DNA of 64,000 nt from Caulobacter vibrioides OR37 (GTDB taxonomy: Bacteria; Pseudomonadota; Alphaproteobacteria; Caulobacterales; Caulobacteraceae), in contig NZ_APMP01000004.1 in assembly GCF_000372645.1 (NCBI RefSeq), positions 62,001-126,000 on the forward strand. Direction: 5' to 3'. Numbering within the stretch: the first letter of the stretch is position 1; each line of letters begins with the position of its first letter. The position numbers were made by a program, and so were the translations under genes. This document shows, one piece after another, positions 18,378 to 26,643 of this stretch. The notes under the pieces were generated by a model. The model was not told the DNA's origin and did not search any database. It saw nothing but the letters and a program-made list of their open reading frames with translations.

Positions 18378-20633
18378 ATGAAAGCGTCTATGTTCCTGGG
18401 CTGCGCCGTTCTGGCGCTGTCGGCCGGGGCGGCTGCGGCTCAGACCCAGCCCGCCAAGCAGGACAACACGGCGATCGAGGAAATCGTCGTCACCGCCCAA
18501 AAGCGTTCCGAAAACCTGCAGGACGTGCCCGTGTCGGTGACCGCCCTGACCGGCGACGCCCTCGCCGCGCGCGGCGTGAAGGACGTCCTGGCCCTCAACA
18601 ACCTCGCGCCTGGGATGCGCATCAGCTCCGCCGACGCGGCCGCCAATCCCAAGATCTACATTCGCGGCGTGGGCTTGAGCGACTTCAACCCGAACGCCTC
18701 CAGCGGCGTCGGCGTCTATGTCGATGGCGTCTATATCGGCTCGCCCCTGGCCCAGATGGCGGGCTTCTTCGATCTCGCCCAGGTCGAGGTGCTGCGCGGT
18801 CCGCAAGGCACCCTCTATGGTCGAAACACCAATGGCGGCGCGATCAACATCACCACCAAGCGCCCTAGCCAGACCTTCGGCGCGGACGCGTCGCTAGAGT
18901 ACGGCAGCTTCAACGCCGTCACGGCCGACCTCGGCGTCGGCGGCCCGATCGTGGCCGACAAGCTGGCGTTCCGCGCCGCCGCGCAATACGTCAAGGATGA
19001 CGGCTACACCTACAATCGCGTCACCGGTCACGACCTCAACGCCGCCAACCACTGGGCGGGTCGTCTCTCGATGCTGTACACGCCGAGCTCGGATTTCGAG
19101 CTGCTGGCGCAGGTCAACCGCTACGTCAATCGCGGCGACGCCACCGCTCCTCAGCACAGGGCGCTGTTCCCGAAGACCGCCGCCGCCACGGGCCCCGACG
19201 GCTTCTGCGCCTCCTCGGCCTATTCCAGCGGCCAATGCACGGACCTGCTCGGCTATGCCGACACCGACAACAATCCCCGCGCGACGGACGCCAATCTGGA
19301 AGGCAAGGACAAGGTCGACCTGTTCGGCGCGTCCAGCCAGGCGACCTGGAAACTGGGCGGCATGTCCCTGATCTCGGTCACGGCGTGGCAGTGGGCGCAC
19401 CGCAACGACCTCGAGAACACCGACGCCAGTCCCCTGCAGATGCTCGAGATCAATTACCGGTCGCGTCAGCACCAGTTCACCCAGGAGGTGCGCCTTCAGT
19501 CCGACGACGAGGCGGCGCGCTTCAAGTGGGTGCTCGGCGGGTATTTCATGGACGAGCAGGTTCAGGACAACACCCGTCAGGACGTGCTGCGCGCTCTGCG
19601 GCCGCTATTCACAACGCCCGACAATCCGACCGGCCTCAGCCTCGATAACAGCGTCGCCGTCTTCGGCTATCCTTACACCCAGAAGACCAAGGGCTATGCC
19701 GTCTTCGGCCAGGCCGACTACAAGCTGACCGACAGGCTGACCGGCACGGTGGGTCTTCGCTGGTCCGCCGATGACAAGTCTATCGACTACAGGAGCCAGG
19801 CCGATGACGGCGCGATCGTCATCCTGATCTCCAAGCAGAGCAAGACCTTCTCGGCCGTGTCGGGCCGTCTTGGCCTGCGCTACGCCGTGAGCGACGACAC
19901 CAACGTCTACGCCACCTATAACCGGGGCTATAAGAGCGGCGGCTTCTTCGGCGGCATGGCCACCACGGCCGCCCAGATGGAGCCCTATAAGAACGAAACG
20001 CTCGACGCCTATGAGCTGGGCATGAAGTCGGAGTTCTTCGATCGTCGGGTCCGCCTGAACGTGTCGGGCTTCTATTACGACTATAAGAACCAACAGGTTT
20101 TCGCCCAGGCGACCCGCAACGGCCTGACGGTGCTGGTGCTCAGCAACGCCGCAAACTCCAAGGTCTATGGCGGCGAGGCCGAGATCACCGCTCGGCCGAT
20201 CCAGCCGCTGACCCTGACCGCGGGCCTGTCGCTGCTGCACGCCAAGTACGGCGACTACATCTCCGAAGGTAACAACTTCACCGGCAACTGGCTGCCGCAA
20301 TCGCCCAAGGTGACGTTCAACACCGCCGCGACCTGGGTCGCGCCCCTGGCGAACGGCGCCTCGATCGTGGCCAATGTCGACGCCAACTATTCGTCGAAAA
20401 TCTATTTCGACAACTCGAACGCGCCGCGCCTGTCGCAGGGCGCGGTCTGGATCGCCGGCGCTCAGCTCAGCTGGCGCTCCCCGGACCAGAAGATCGAGGC
20501 CGGCGCCTTCGCCCGCAACCTGTTCGACAAGACCTACACGGTCGCGATCTCGAACATCGACAGCCTCGGCGAGGATCTCCTCACCTACAACCGCCCCAGA
20601 AGCCTGGGCGTATTCCTGCGCTACCACTACTAG
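18378..20633 (+). CDS. TonB-dependent receptor of the TetR regulon
   Basis: Outer-membrane receptor of 751 residues without an STN domain, so it imports but does not signal. A signal peptide (MKASMFLGCAVLALSAGAAAA) is followed by a TonB box (IEEIVVTAQKR near 34-44), the plug with IYIRGVGL and VEVLRGPQGTLYGRN, and a barrel ending in VFLRYHY. The start is 18378, after GGGGAGAAG; the upstream in-frame extension to 18291 would run through the operator. Its TAG stop is the first triplet of a palindromic repeat. The adjacent enzymes suggest an organic nitrogen-containing ligand. Confidence 0.92.
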   Translation: MKASMFLGCAVLALSAGAAAAQTQPAKQDNTAIEEIVVTAQKRSENLQDVPVSVTALTGDALAARGVKDVLALNNLAPGMRISSADAAANPKIYIRGVGLSDFNPNASSGVGVYVDGVYIGSPLAQMAGFFDLAQVEVLRGPQGTLYGRNTNGGAINITTKRPSQTFGADASLEYGSFNAVTADLGVGGPIVADKLAFRAAAQYVKDDGYTYNRVTGHDLNAANHWAGRLSMLYTPSSDFELLAQVNRYVNRGDATAPQHRALFPKTAAATGPDGFCASSAYSSGQCTDLLGYADTDNNPRATDANLEGKDKVDLFGASSQATWKLGGMSLISVTAWQWAHRNDLENTDASPLQMLEINYRSRQHQFTQEVRLQSDDEAARFKWVLGGYFMDEQVQDNTRQDVLRALRPLFTTPDNPTGLSLDNSVAVFGYPYTQKTKGYAVFGQADYKLTDRLTGTVGLRWSADDKSIDYRSQADDGAIVILISKQSKTFSAVSGRLGLRYAVSDDTNVYATYNRGYKSGGFFGGMATTAAQMEPYKNETLDAYELGMKSEFFDRRVRLNVSGFYYDYKNQQVFAQATRNGLTVLVLSNAANSKVYGGEAEITARPIQPLTLTAGLSLLHAKYGDYISEGNNFTGNWLPQSPKVTFNTAATWVAPLANGASIVANVDANYSSKIYFDNSNAPRLSQGAVWIAGAQLSWRSPDQKIEAGAFARNLFDKTYTVAISNIDSLGEDLLTYNRPRSLGVFLRYHY

Positions 20634-20742
20634 AGCGCGTTAGGTTTAAGTTCGAGCGGTTAAACCGCTCGAACGCGCTCTAAATATTTGAATTTAGAGC
20701 CTGTCCGCTTCAAATGATCCCATTTGAAGCGGACAGGCTCTA
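20631..20742. repeat. TAGAGC-bounded palindromic repeat, two hairpins
   Basis: The first hairpin pairs TAGAGCGCGTT (20631-20641) with AACGCGCTCTA (20672-20682) and contains an inner palindrome at 20651-20673. The second is a perfect 22-bp inverted repeat, 20695-20716 with 20721-20742, around a 4-base ATCC loop. The first TAG is the receptor stop codon. It lies between the receptor and the convergent aldolase gene and may block read-through both ways. Confidence 0.88.
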
Positions 20743-20774
20743 CGACACGTCGGTCGGCTTACGCGTCGCCGCGA

Positions 20775-21425
20775 TCAGCGTTGCCCGTAGGATTTGAACC
20801 GCAGCAGGATGCGGTCCATTTCGTCCTCCGCCAGCAGGCTGGGCCCGCCGATTGCCAGAGTTCCCCAATACACGGCCGCTTGTTCCTCGACCTCCTCGGC
20901 GATGGCCAGGGCGAAATCGAGATTGGGCGCGGCGACGATCTGGCCATGATTGGCCATCAGCGTGGCATAGCGGCCGTCCAGCGCCTCCACCACCGCCTGG
21001 GCCAACTCGACCGAACCAAAGGTGGCGTAGGGCGCGACCGGCACGCTGCTGCCCCCGCTGACGGCGACCATGTAGTGCATGGCCGGGATCGGCCGACCAG
21101 CGCAGGCCAGGATCGTCGCGTGGCGCGAATGGCAGTGGACCACGGCGCCGACATCGGGACGGCGATCGAGAATCCCCTGATGCATCCGCCATTCGCTGGA
21201 TGGCTTCAGCGCGCCTTCGGGCGAGGAGCCGTCGGGCCGGATCAGAACCATGTGCTCGGCGGTCAGCCGCCCGGCCGGGACGCCGCTGGGCGTGACCAGC
21301 ATGTCGGGACCGCAGCGCGCCGAGACATTGCCGGACGTGCCCCGGTTGAGGCCCCGTGCGTCCATGGCCTGCATCACCTCGACCATGCGCGCGCGCAGGG
21401 CGGCTTCTTGAGGAATCCCGCTCAT
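20775..21425 (-). CDS. Class II aldolase/adducin-family protein
   Basis: Zinc-dependent aldolase family (FucA/AraD type), 216 residues; such enzymes split a phosphorylated hydroxy-keto compound. A glutamate in SSEWRMH, the two histidines in VVHCHSRHAT and a third in ANHGQIV match the catalytic glutamate and zinc ligands of L-fuculose-phosphate aldolase. The start at 21425 overlaps the kinase stop by one base (TGATG), so the pair is translationally coupled; the phosphorylated kinase product is its likely substrate. The frame stays open upstream to 21614 but that part is a shadow of the kinase gene. Confidence 0.88.
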   Translation of the reverse strand: MSGIPQEAALRARMVEVMQAMDARGLNRGTSGNVSARCGPDMLVTPSGVPAGRLTAEHMVLIRPDGSSPEGALKPSSEWRMHQGILDRRPDVGAVVHCHSRHATILACAGRPIPAMHYMVAVSGGSSVPVAPYATFGSVELAQAVVEALDGRYATLMANHGQIVAAPNLDFALAIAEEVEEQAAVYWGTLAIGGPSLLAEDEMDRILLRFKSYGQR

Positions 21426-22372
21426 CACGCCGCCTCGCTCAGGGTCATCTGGCGCATCGCCGCCTCGGTGGCCTCGAAGCTCTCGACCTTGCCCAGCGTG
21501 GCGAGGCCCTGGGCGACGAGCGCGGCGGTGGCCGTCCCGAAGCGCGCGGCGTCCAGCGGCGCCCAGCCGCGTGACAGGGCGGCGATGAAGCCGGCGCAGT
21601 AGGAATCCCCGCAACTGGTCGTGTCGACCGGCGTGATCGCATAGGCGGGCAAGGTCGTGCTGACATCGTCAAGGACGACCACCGAGCCCCGACCGCCATT
21701 CTTGATAATACAGGCCTTGGCGCCCCAGGACCGGAAGGTCTCGGCGGCGGCGAAAAGGTCCTGCTGACCGGTCAGGAACACCGCCTCGGCGGCGCTCGGC
21801 AGGAAATAGTCGACGTGGGGAAGCAAGCGCCGAACCTCTTCGATCGCCGAAGGCTGCGGCGCGATCAGGTCACAGGTGACCACAGCGCCCGCGCGCGAGG
21901 CCGCTTGAACGATCGAGAGCCCTTCGCCGCCATCGAGCTTGGGACCGCCGACGCCGCCATAGTGCAGGAAGCCGACCTCCGAGGCCGCCTGGAGAGCGCC
22001 CGGCGTGACCCGGGCCAACATGCCCGCGCCCAAGGCATGGAAACCAGGACGCACGCCGCTGGACGAGACGGCCAGCAGGGTCGTCGAGCTAGGCAGGCCT
22101 GGCAAGGTTTCCAGGTCGGAGACATCGACGCCGGCGTCGCTCAGCGCCGCGCGGATAAAGCGGCCGGTCAGGTCGTCGCCCACCGCCGAGATCAGCCGAC
22201 TGGCCACGCCCAAACGCGCCGCCAGCAGCGCTGGAGCCCCCGCGGTCCCGGCGGGCGCGCAGGCGATGCCTTCGATCAGGCCGGTCCCCTCCACCTTGGG
22301 CAGCTCATCTATGGCGCGGGCGACCACGTCCAGGGTGGTCAGCCCGATGCACGCCAATCCGTTCTTCTTCAT
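21425..22372 (-). CDS. PfkB-family carbohydrate kinase
   Basis: Ribokinase-like ATP-dependent kinase of 315 residues. N-terminal LACIGLTTLDVVARAI and the C-terminal signature DTTSCGDSYCAGFIAAL, with the catalytic aspartate in GDS, are clear; GTAGAPALLAARLG matches the substrate-binding region. Start ATG 22372 is preceded by GGGAGGATC; the upstream in-frame ATG at 22402 would put ten residues ahead of that site. The operator at 22420-22435 lies between it and the divergent aminotransferase gene. It probably phosphorylates a hydroxy or polyol intermediate for the coupled aldolase. Confidence 0.9.
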   Translation of the reverse strand: MKKNGLACIGLTTLDVVARAIDELPKVEGTGLIEGIACAPAGTAGAPALLAARLGVASRLISAVGDDLTGRFIRAALSDAGVDVSDLETLPGLPSSTTLLAVSSSGVRPGFHALGAGMLARVTPGALQAASEVGFLHYGGVGGPKLDGGEGLSIVQAASRAGAVVTCDLIAPQPSAIEEVRRLLPHVDYFLPSAAEAVFLTGQQDLFAAAETFRSWGAKACIIKNGGRGSVVVLDDVSTTLPAYAITPVDTTSCGDSYCAGFIAALSRGWAPLDAARFGTATAALVAQGLATLGKVESFEATEAAMRQMTLSEAA

Positions 22373-22419
22373 CAGAGATCCTCCCAATGCATTGACAGAC
22401 AATATGCCTCGGCCATTAT

Positions 22420-22435
22420 AATAGTCAAAACTATC
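22420..22435. promoter_or_regulatory. Operator site C of the TetR regulon
   Basis: AATAGTCAAAACTATC, 6-4-6 geometry; read on the other strand it is GATAGTTTTGACTATT. It lies 16 bases before the aminotransferase start and 47 before the kinase start, so one site can control both divergent units. Confidence 0.78.
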
Positions 22436-22451
22436 TTATAGGGGACAAGGC

Positions 22452-23726
22452 ATGGCCTGGACGAACAGCAAGGATGCGGCGCTGCGTGAACGCGCCATGG
22501 CGGTGATCCCCAACGGGATGTACGGCCACCAGTCCGTGATGCTGCTGCCCGACGACTATCCGCAGTTCTACGATCGGGCCCAAGGCGCCTATCTGTGGGA
22601 TACCGATGGCAACCGCTACATCGACTACCTGTGCGGCTATGGCCCGAACCTGTTCGGCTATGGGCATGAGGCGATCGACGCGGCCTATGTCGACCGCATG
22701 AAGCGCGGCGACACCATGACGGGTCCGGGCCAGGCCATGGTCGAACTGGCCGAGGCCCTGACCGCTCAGGTCAGTCACGCCGACTGGGCGATGTTCTGCA
22801 AGAACGGCACCGACGCCACGACCATGGCGATGATGATCGCCCGCAACTTCACCCGCAAGAAGACCATCGTGCTGGCCAAGGGCGCCTATCACGGCGCCGC
22901 GCCCTGGTGCACGCCGCTGAAAAACGGCGTCACCGAAGCGGACCGCGCCAACCAGGTGTTCTACGAATACAACAACGTCGAAAGCCTGGAAGCGGCGGTC
23001 AAGGCGGCCGGTTCGGACCTGGCGGCCATCTTCGCCTCGCCCATCAAGCACGACACCTTCGTCGACCAGGAACTGCCCGATCCGGCCTACGCCCGACGCG
23101 CCCGCGAACTGTGCGACGAGCACGAGGCGCTGCTGATCGTCGATGACGTTCGCGCCGGCTTCCGCCTGGCGCGTGACTGCAGCTGGTCGTTGGTCGGGGT
23201 CAAGCCGGATCTGTCGGCCTGGGGCAAGGCGATCGCCAACGGTCACCCCATCTCGGCCCTCCTGGGCGCCGAAAAAGCTCGCTTTGCCGCAGCGACCATC
23301 TATGCGACCGGCTCGTTCTGGTTCTCGGCCGCGCCCATGGCCGCCTCCCTCGCGACGCTGAAGCTGATCCGCGACACCGATTATCTGGAACGCACCATCG
23401 CGCTGGGCGAGCGCCTACGCGCGGGCCTCGACGAGGCCGCCGGCCGCCATGGCTTCACCCTGCGCCAGACGGGTCCGGCTCAGATGCCCCTGATCATGTT
23501 CGACGACGACCCCACCGGGGCCAAGGCCTACTTCTGGAACAACGCCCTGCTGAAGCGCGGCGTCTACTTCCACCCCTGGCACAACATGTTCATGACCACG
23601 GCCATGACCGACGCCGACATCGACCACACGGTCGAGGCGGCCGATGTGTCCTTCAAGCTCCTGAAGGCCGCCGGCCCCCTGCCCCCGGTCGAGAAACTGG
23701 CCTTCCTGCATTCCATGGTCGATTGA
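22452..23726 (+). CDS. Class III aminotransferase (glutamate-1-semialdehyde mutase-like)
   Basis: PLP-dependent enzyme of 424 residues. The cofactor lysine lies in SAWGKAIANGHPISALLG and the PLP-ring aspartate in LLIVDDVRAGFRLA, where hemL-type proteins have DEV; N-terminal YGHQSVMLL and the middle NGTDATTMAMMIAR fit the GSA-aminomutase branch. It is unlikely to be the haem enzyme because it lies in a catabolic regulon and departs from the hemL DEV motif. A transaminase that removes an amino group from a pathway intermediate, or a mutase, is the better guess. A strong terminator follows. Confidence 0.88.
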   Translation: MAWTNSKDAALRERAMAVIPNGMYGHQSVMLLPDDYPQFYDRAQGAYLWDTDGNRYIDYLCGYGPNLFGYGHEAIDAAYVDRMKRGDTMTGPGQAMVELAEALTAQVSHADWAMFCKNGTDATTMAMMIARNFTRKKTIVLAKGAYHGAAPWCTPLKNGVTEADRANQVFYEYNNVESLEAAVKAAGSDLAAIFASPIKHDTFVDQELPDPAYARRARELCDEHEALLIVDDVRAGFRLARDCSWSLVGVKPDLSAWGKAIANGHPISALLGAEKARFAAATIYATGSFWFSAAPMAASLATLKLIRDTDYLERTIALGERLRAGLDEAAGRHGFTLRQTGPAQMPLIMFDDDPTGAKAYFWNNALLKRGVYFHPWHNMFMTTAMTDADIDHTVEAADVSFKLLKAAGPLPPVEKLAFLHSMVD

Positions 23727-23834
23727 CGGCCCGCCCTCGCGGAAACGCGGGGGCGACCGCCCGCCTGACACGGGCGCCCGGACTTGCCCCGAGCGCCCTT
23801 CCCGCGATGTCTCCGGCGGCGTACCGCTCATGGA

Positions 23835-23866
23835 AAGGGCCCCTCCTCGGAGGGGCCCTTCTTTTT
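23835..23866 (+). terminator. Rho-independent terminator of the aminotransferase gene
   Basis: A perfect 12-bp stem (AAGGGCCCCTCC with GGAGGGGCCCTT) with a 2-base loop followed by CTTTTT. It lies between convergent genes and may weakly stop the opposite transcript too. Confidence 0.9.
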
Positions 23867-23888
23867 CGTCGACGATACGGCCTTCGCC

Positions 23889-25436
23889 TCAGGCCGAGGT
23901 GGCGCGCGTGACGCCGAAGCGCCGCAGCACATTGTGGGTGATGACCTCGATGAAAGGATCGCGCGCGGCCAGGCCGTGAGCCCATTCGGTGGTGCCGCTG
24001 TTGAACACCTCGCCCTCGCCACGCTTGAAGCTGGCCAGCACGGCGTGGCCGCGCATGACCCTGGCCTGCGCCTCGGCGCTAGCGTCGCCGTAGGTGACCT
24101 GGGCGATAACGTCCAACTTCTCGGGCGGGATGATCGGGTTGTAGCCCCGACCCGCCTCCTCGCCGAACGCGCAAGGCGCGACGCCGATGATCTCCAGGGT
24201 CTCGGGAACGCCCAGCATCGGCACGGCCTTGGGCAGGCCGTCGTCGCCGAACTGGAAGCGGCAGCCGTCGCTCTCATAGCCGATCAGCGGCAGCTCGCCG
24301 CCGATCACGTCGCCATAGAACAGGTCCGAGCCCTCCAGGGCCCAGTGCCGATCGTCATAGATCGTGAAGCCCGCCTGGCCGCGCGACACGCACATGCCCA
24401 GCCGGTGATAGCCGGCGAAGACGAAGCTGAGGCCCGTGAGCGCGGCCTCCGGACGCTGGAACGCCGGGTGCGACCACAGGTGCGTGGCCTTCTCGGGCGG
24501 CACGTCCTCGGCCTCGAAACCCTTCCACTTGTGGCAGACATAGGTCTTGCCGTCGTTCTCCCAGCGCACCTTCCAGAAGCAGCTGTTCCCCGAGAAGATC
24601 GCCGCTTTGCCGCCCGCGTCGACGAACCGCTCGACCTGGTCGCGCTGGGGGCCGGACCAGTATTCGCTGTGGCCAACGAACAGCGCGGCCGCGTAGCCGT
24701 CCAGGAGGTCCTGTTCGACGTCCAGGTCGTAGTCCGTGGCGAAATCCAGCGCGTAGCCGTTGGACTCCGCCCAGGCGACGAAAGCGTGCTCCCATTTGTG
24801 CAGGAAGCCGGCCGAGCCGTCATAGGGCGAGGCGCGATGCTCGACCATCCAGGCCATGTCGGCGGCCCAAGGCGCTTCCTTAAAGCCGCGCTTTCGCAGG
24901 TTGATCAGGCGCGGCGGATTGGGCGGCGGCGCGACGATCAACGGTGGAAACGGTCGCTGCGTCGACAGCACGCCGATCGCCTGGTCCATCGCCTCGACGA
25001 ACGGGACCTGGCCGCTCATCAGCCCCGTGACGTTGGAGTAGGCGTTGGCGCCGCCCCAATAGTTGTAGGATTGGTAGGTGTTGGTCGCCAGCACCATCAA
25101 GGCGGTCGCGCGACGCACGCCGACGGGCGGCTTGACGACCACGAAGTGATGGGCTTCGGCCCCGGTTCCGTCGGTCAGAACGATATCGTAATAGCCCGAG
25201 GCCCAGTCCTCGCCGATCTCGATCTCGAACGCTGCGGGCCAGCCGCAGCCGTCGCGATCAGCGTTGGGCGGAACCGGATGATGATCGACCCGCAGGCCGT
25301 CGAGCTCAAACACGGCGCGGCGCTCGGCCCCGACCCTGGCGATCGAAAGCCGGCAAGAGCCACCGTCGCCGCTGGCGTGGAGAGAGACGCGCTCGCCTGG
25401 GCGAGCGCTCAAGCGATCCGTATAGCAAGCCAGCAT
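23889..25436 (-). CDS. N,N-dimethylformamidase large-subunit-like hydrolase
   Basis: A 515-residue protein of the family of the beta (large) subunit of N,N-dimethylformamidase, an iron-dependent amidohydrolase. Recognisable are the N-terminal beta-sandwich (SGYYDIVLTDGTGAEAHHF), the TNTYQSYNYWGGANAYS segment near 115-131, LLDGYAAALFVGHSEYWS, FSGNSCFWKVRWE, and the C-terminal EVFNSGTTEWAHGL and ITHNVLRRFG. No small-subunit gene is visible, so the oligomer may differ from classical DMFase. GGAGG lies 10 bases before ATG 25436. The operator at 25525-25540 places it in the TetR regulon, probably opening an amide bond in the imported compound. Confidence 0.82.
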   Translation of the reverse strand: MLACYTDRLSARPGERVSLHASGDGGSCRLSIARVGAERRAVFELDGLRVDHHPVPPNADRDGCGWPAAFEIEIGEDWASGYYDIVLTDGTGAEAHHFVVVKPPVGVRRATALMVLATNTYQSYNYWGGANAYSNVTGLMSGQVPFVEAMDQAIGVLSTQRPFPPLIVAPPPNPPRLINLRKRGFKEAPWAADMAWMVEHRASPYDGSAGFLHKWEHAFVAWAESNGYALDFATDYDLDVEQDLLDGYAAALFVGHSEYWSGPQRDQVERFVDAGGKAAIFSGNSCFWKVRWENDGKTYVCHKWKGFEAEDVPPEKATHLWSHPAFQRPEAALTGLSFVFAGYHRLGMCVSRGQAGFTIYDDRHWALEGSDLFYGDVIGGELPLIGYESDGCRFQFGDDGLPKAVPMLGVPETLEIIGVAPCAFGEEAGRGYNPIIPPEKLDVIAQVTYGDASAEAQARVMRGHAVLASFKRGEGEVFNSGTTEWAHGLAARDPFIEVITHNVLRRFGVTRATSA

Positions 25437-25524
25437 TCGTTTCCTCCATCCCGCGCGGTCTCGACAGCCCCAGCGACCGCGGCGCCTTCGTGGAAACGGC
25501 GACGCGACCGACCCGAGATCGTTA

Positions 25525-25540
25525 AATAGTTTTTACTACT
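25525..25540. promoter_or_regulatory. Operator site D of the TetR regulon
   Basis: AATAGTTTTTACTACT; the inner core TAGT-TTTT-ACTA is a perfect palindrome while the outer two positions are diverged. It lies 88 bases upstream of the DMFase-like gene. Confidence 0.65.
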
Positions 25541-25578
25541 ACAAAGATCCCGATCGCAAGTTTGAAGCCTGACCGGTT

Positions 25579-26421
25579 CTAACGCGCTAGGACGAGGGAG
25601 AGACTGGCCTCGGCCTGGGCGGCGAGCGCGCGGTCGTCATGCCGCCAAGGATGGAAGCCGGGCGCGTACCACGCCAGATAGGGCCCCAACACCTGCCGGA
25701 AGAGACCCGGTCGCGCGACCAGATAGCCGACCAGACGCCGCCAGCTCGTCGCGTTGTCGAGGCCGTCCTGTTTCAGCAGCAGGCCAATGTCGCGGAAGCG
25801 CTCCTTCCAGAATTCGAACGTCACCTTGCCCATGACCATCGTTCGGAACAGCCAGCGCTTGAACGGCGAAAGATCGCGCGTCGCGAAAAGGAACGTGTCG
25901 AAAGCCACGCCCTTGTGCTCGATTTCCTCGATGCTGTGCCATTGCCAGAGCCGGCGCAGGTCTTCCGGAAAATCCTTGAAGTGGCGCGGATCGCTGAGCC
26001 AGGCATGGGCGAAGATGCCCGTGAAATGTTCGAGGGCGGCGGTTACGGCCAACTCGACTTCCGGACCCGCGTCCTTGCTGACCTGGATATCCTTGCGGAT
26101 CAGCGCATCGATTTCCTTGGTCTCATAGCCGCCCGCCGCGACCTGGCGGTTGAAGGCCATGTGCTCGCGCGAATGGTAGGCTTCCTGCTGCGCGAACTCC
26201 TCGACCTGACCGCGCAGCGGCTCGGACAGTTCCGGAAGATATCGACGCACGCTGTTCACGAAGAACGACTCCCCCTGCGGGAACGTCAGTGACAGCGCGT
26301 TGAAGAAGGCGGTGACGACCGGATCACCGCCACACCACCAGCGCTCATAATTGACGCCGCGTCCAAATTCGACGTTACGCGGCTTGATCTCCAGGTCCGC
26401 AGGGCCTCCGAAAGCGCGCAT
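25579..26421 (-). CDS. PF10118 predicted metal-dependent hydrolase
   Basis: A 280-residue protein of the COG3687 family, annotated as metal-dependent hydrolase but biochemically poorly known. Two helical metal-site candidates are visible: EEFAQQEAYHSREHMAFN near 77-94 and WQWHSIEEIEHKGVAFDTF near 160-178, giving a ferritin-like pattern of Glu and His. The start at 26421 is preceded by AAGGAGGAG; an ATG at 26436 lies ahead of that site and is rejected. The perfect operator copy at 26575-26590 lies 154 bases upstream, so it is probably part of the TetR regulon and might be an oxygenase or hydrolase acting on the pathway. Confidence 0.78.
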   Translation of the reverse strand: MRAFGGPADLEIKPRNVEFGRGVNYERWWCGGDPVVTAFFNALSLTFPQGESFFVNSVRRYLPELSEPLRGQVEEFAQQEAYHSREHMAFNRQVAAGGYETKEIDALIRKDIQVSKDAGPEVELAVTAALEHFTGIFAHAWLSDPRHFKDFPEDLRRLWQWHSIEEIEHKGVAFDTFLFATRDLSPFKRWLFRTMVMGKVTFEFWKERFRDIGLLLKQDGLDNATSWRRLVGYLVARPGLFRQVLGPYLAWYAPGFHPWRHDDRALAAQAEASLSLVLAR

Positions 26422-26444
26422 GAACTCCTCCTTCACAGCGACGC

Positions 26445-26497
26445 CTAGAGCCCATCTGGTCCGGAATGAAACATCGACTCCAGGAAAAGGGCTCTAG
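26445..26497. repeat. TAGAGC-bounded palindromic repeat
   Basis: CTAGAGCCC (26445-26453) pairs with GGGCTCTAG (26489-26497) around a 35-base centre. It lies between operator E and the PF10118 gene, in the 5' leader of that gene. Confidence 0.75.
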
Positions 26498-26574
26498 ATT
26501 CAAGTTCTTGGTACGCATTGGAGCGGTTCGCCCGCCCTCGACCCAACGCGCACCGGAACGATGCCACATATTTC

Positions 26575-26590
26575 GATAGTTTCAACTATC
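26575..26590. promoter_or_regulatory. Operator site E of the TetR regulon
   Basis: GATAGTTTCAACTATC, the only copy with six perfectly paired bases in each arm. It lies between the end of the sensor kinase gene and the PF10118 gene on the same strand, so the PF10118 gene is the likely target. Confidence 0.75.
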
Positions 26591-26643
26591 AAATGACGAA
26601 CGCGTCACCTTTGTCGGTCTTTTCCGACTTGCCGATCGCGGGC

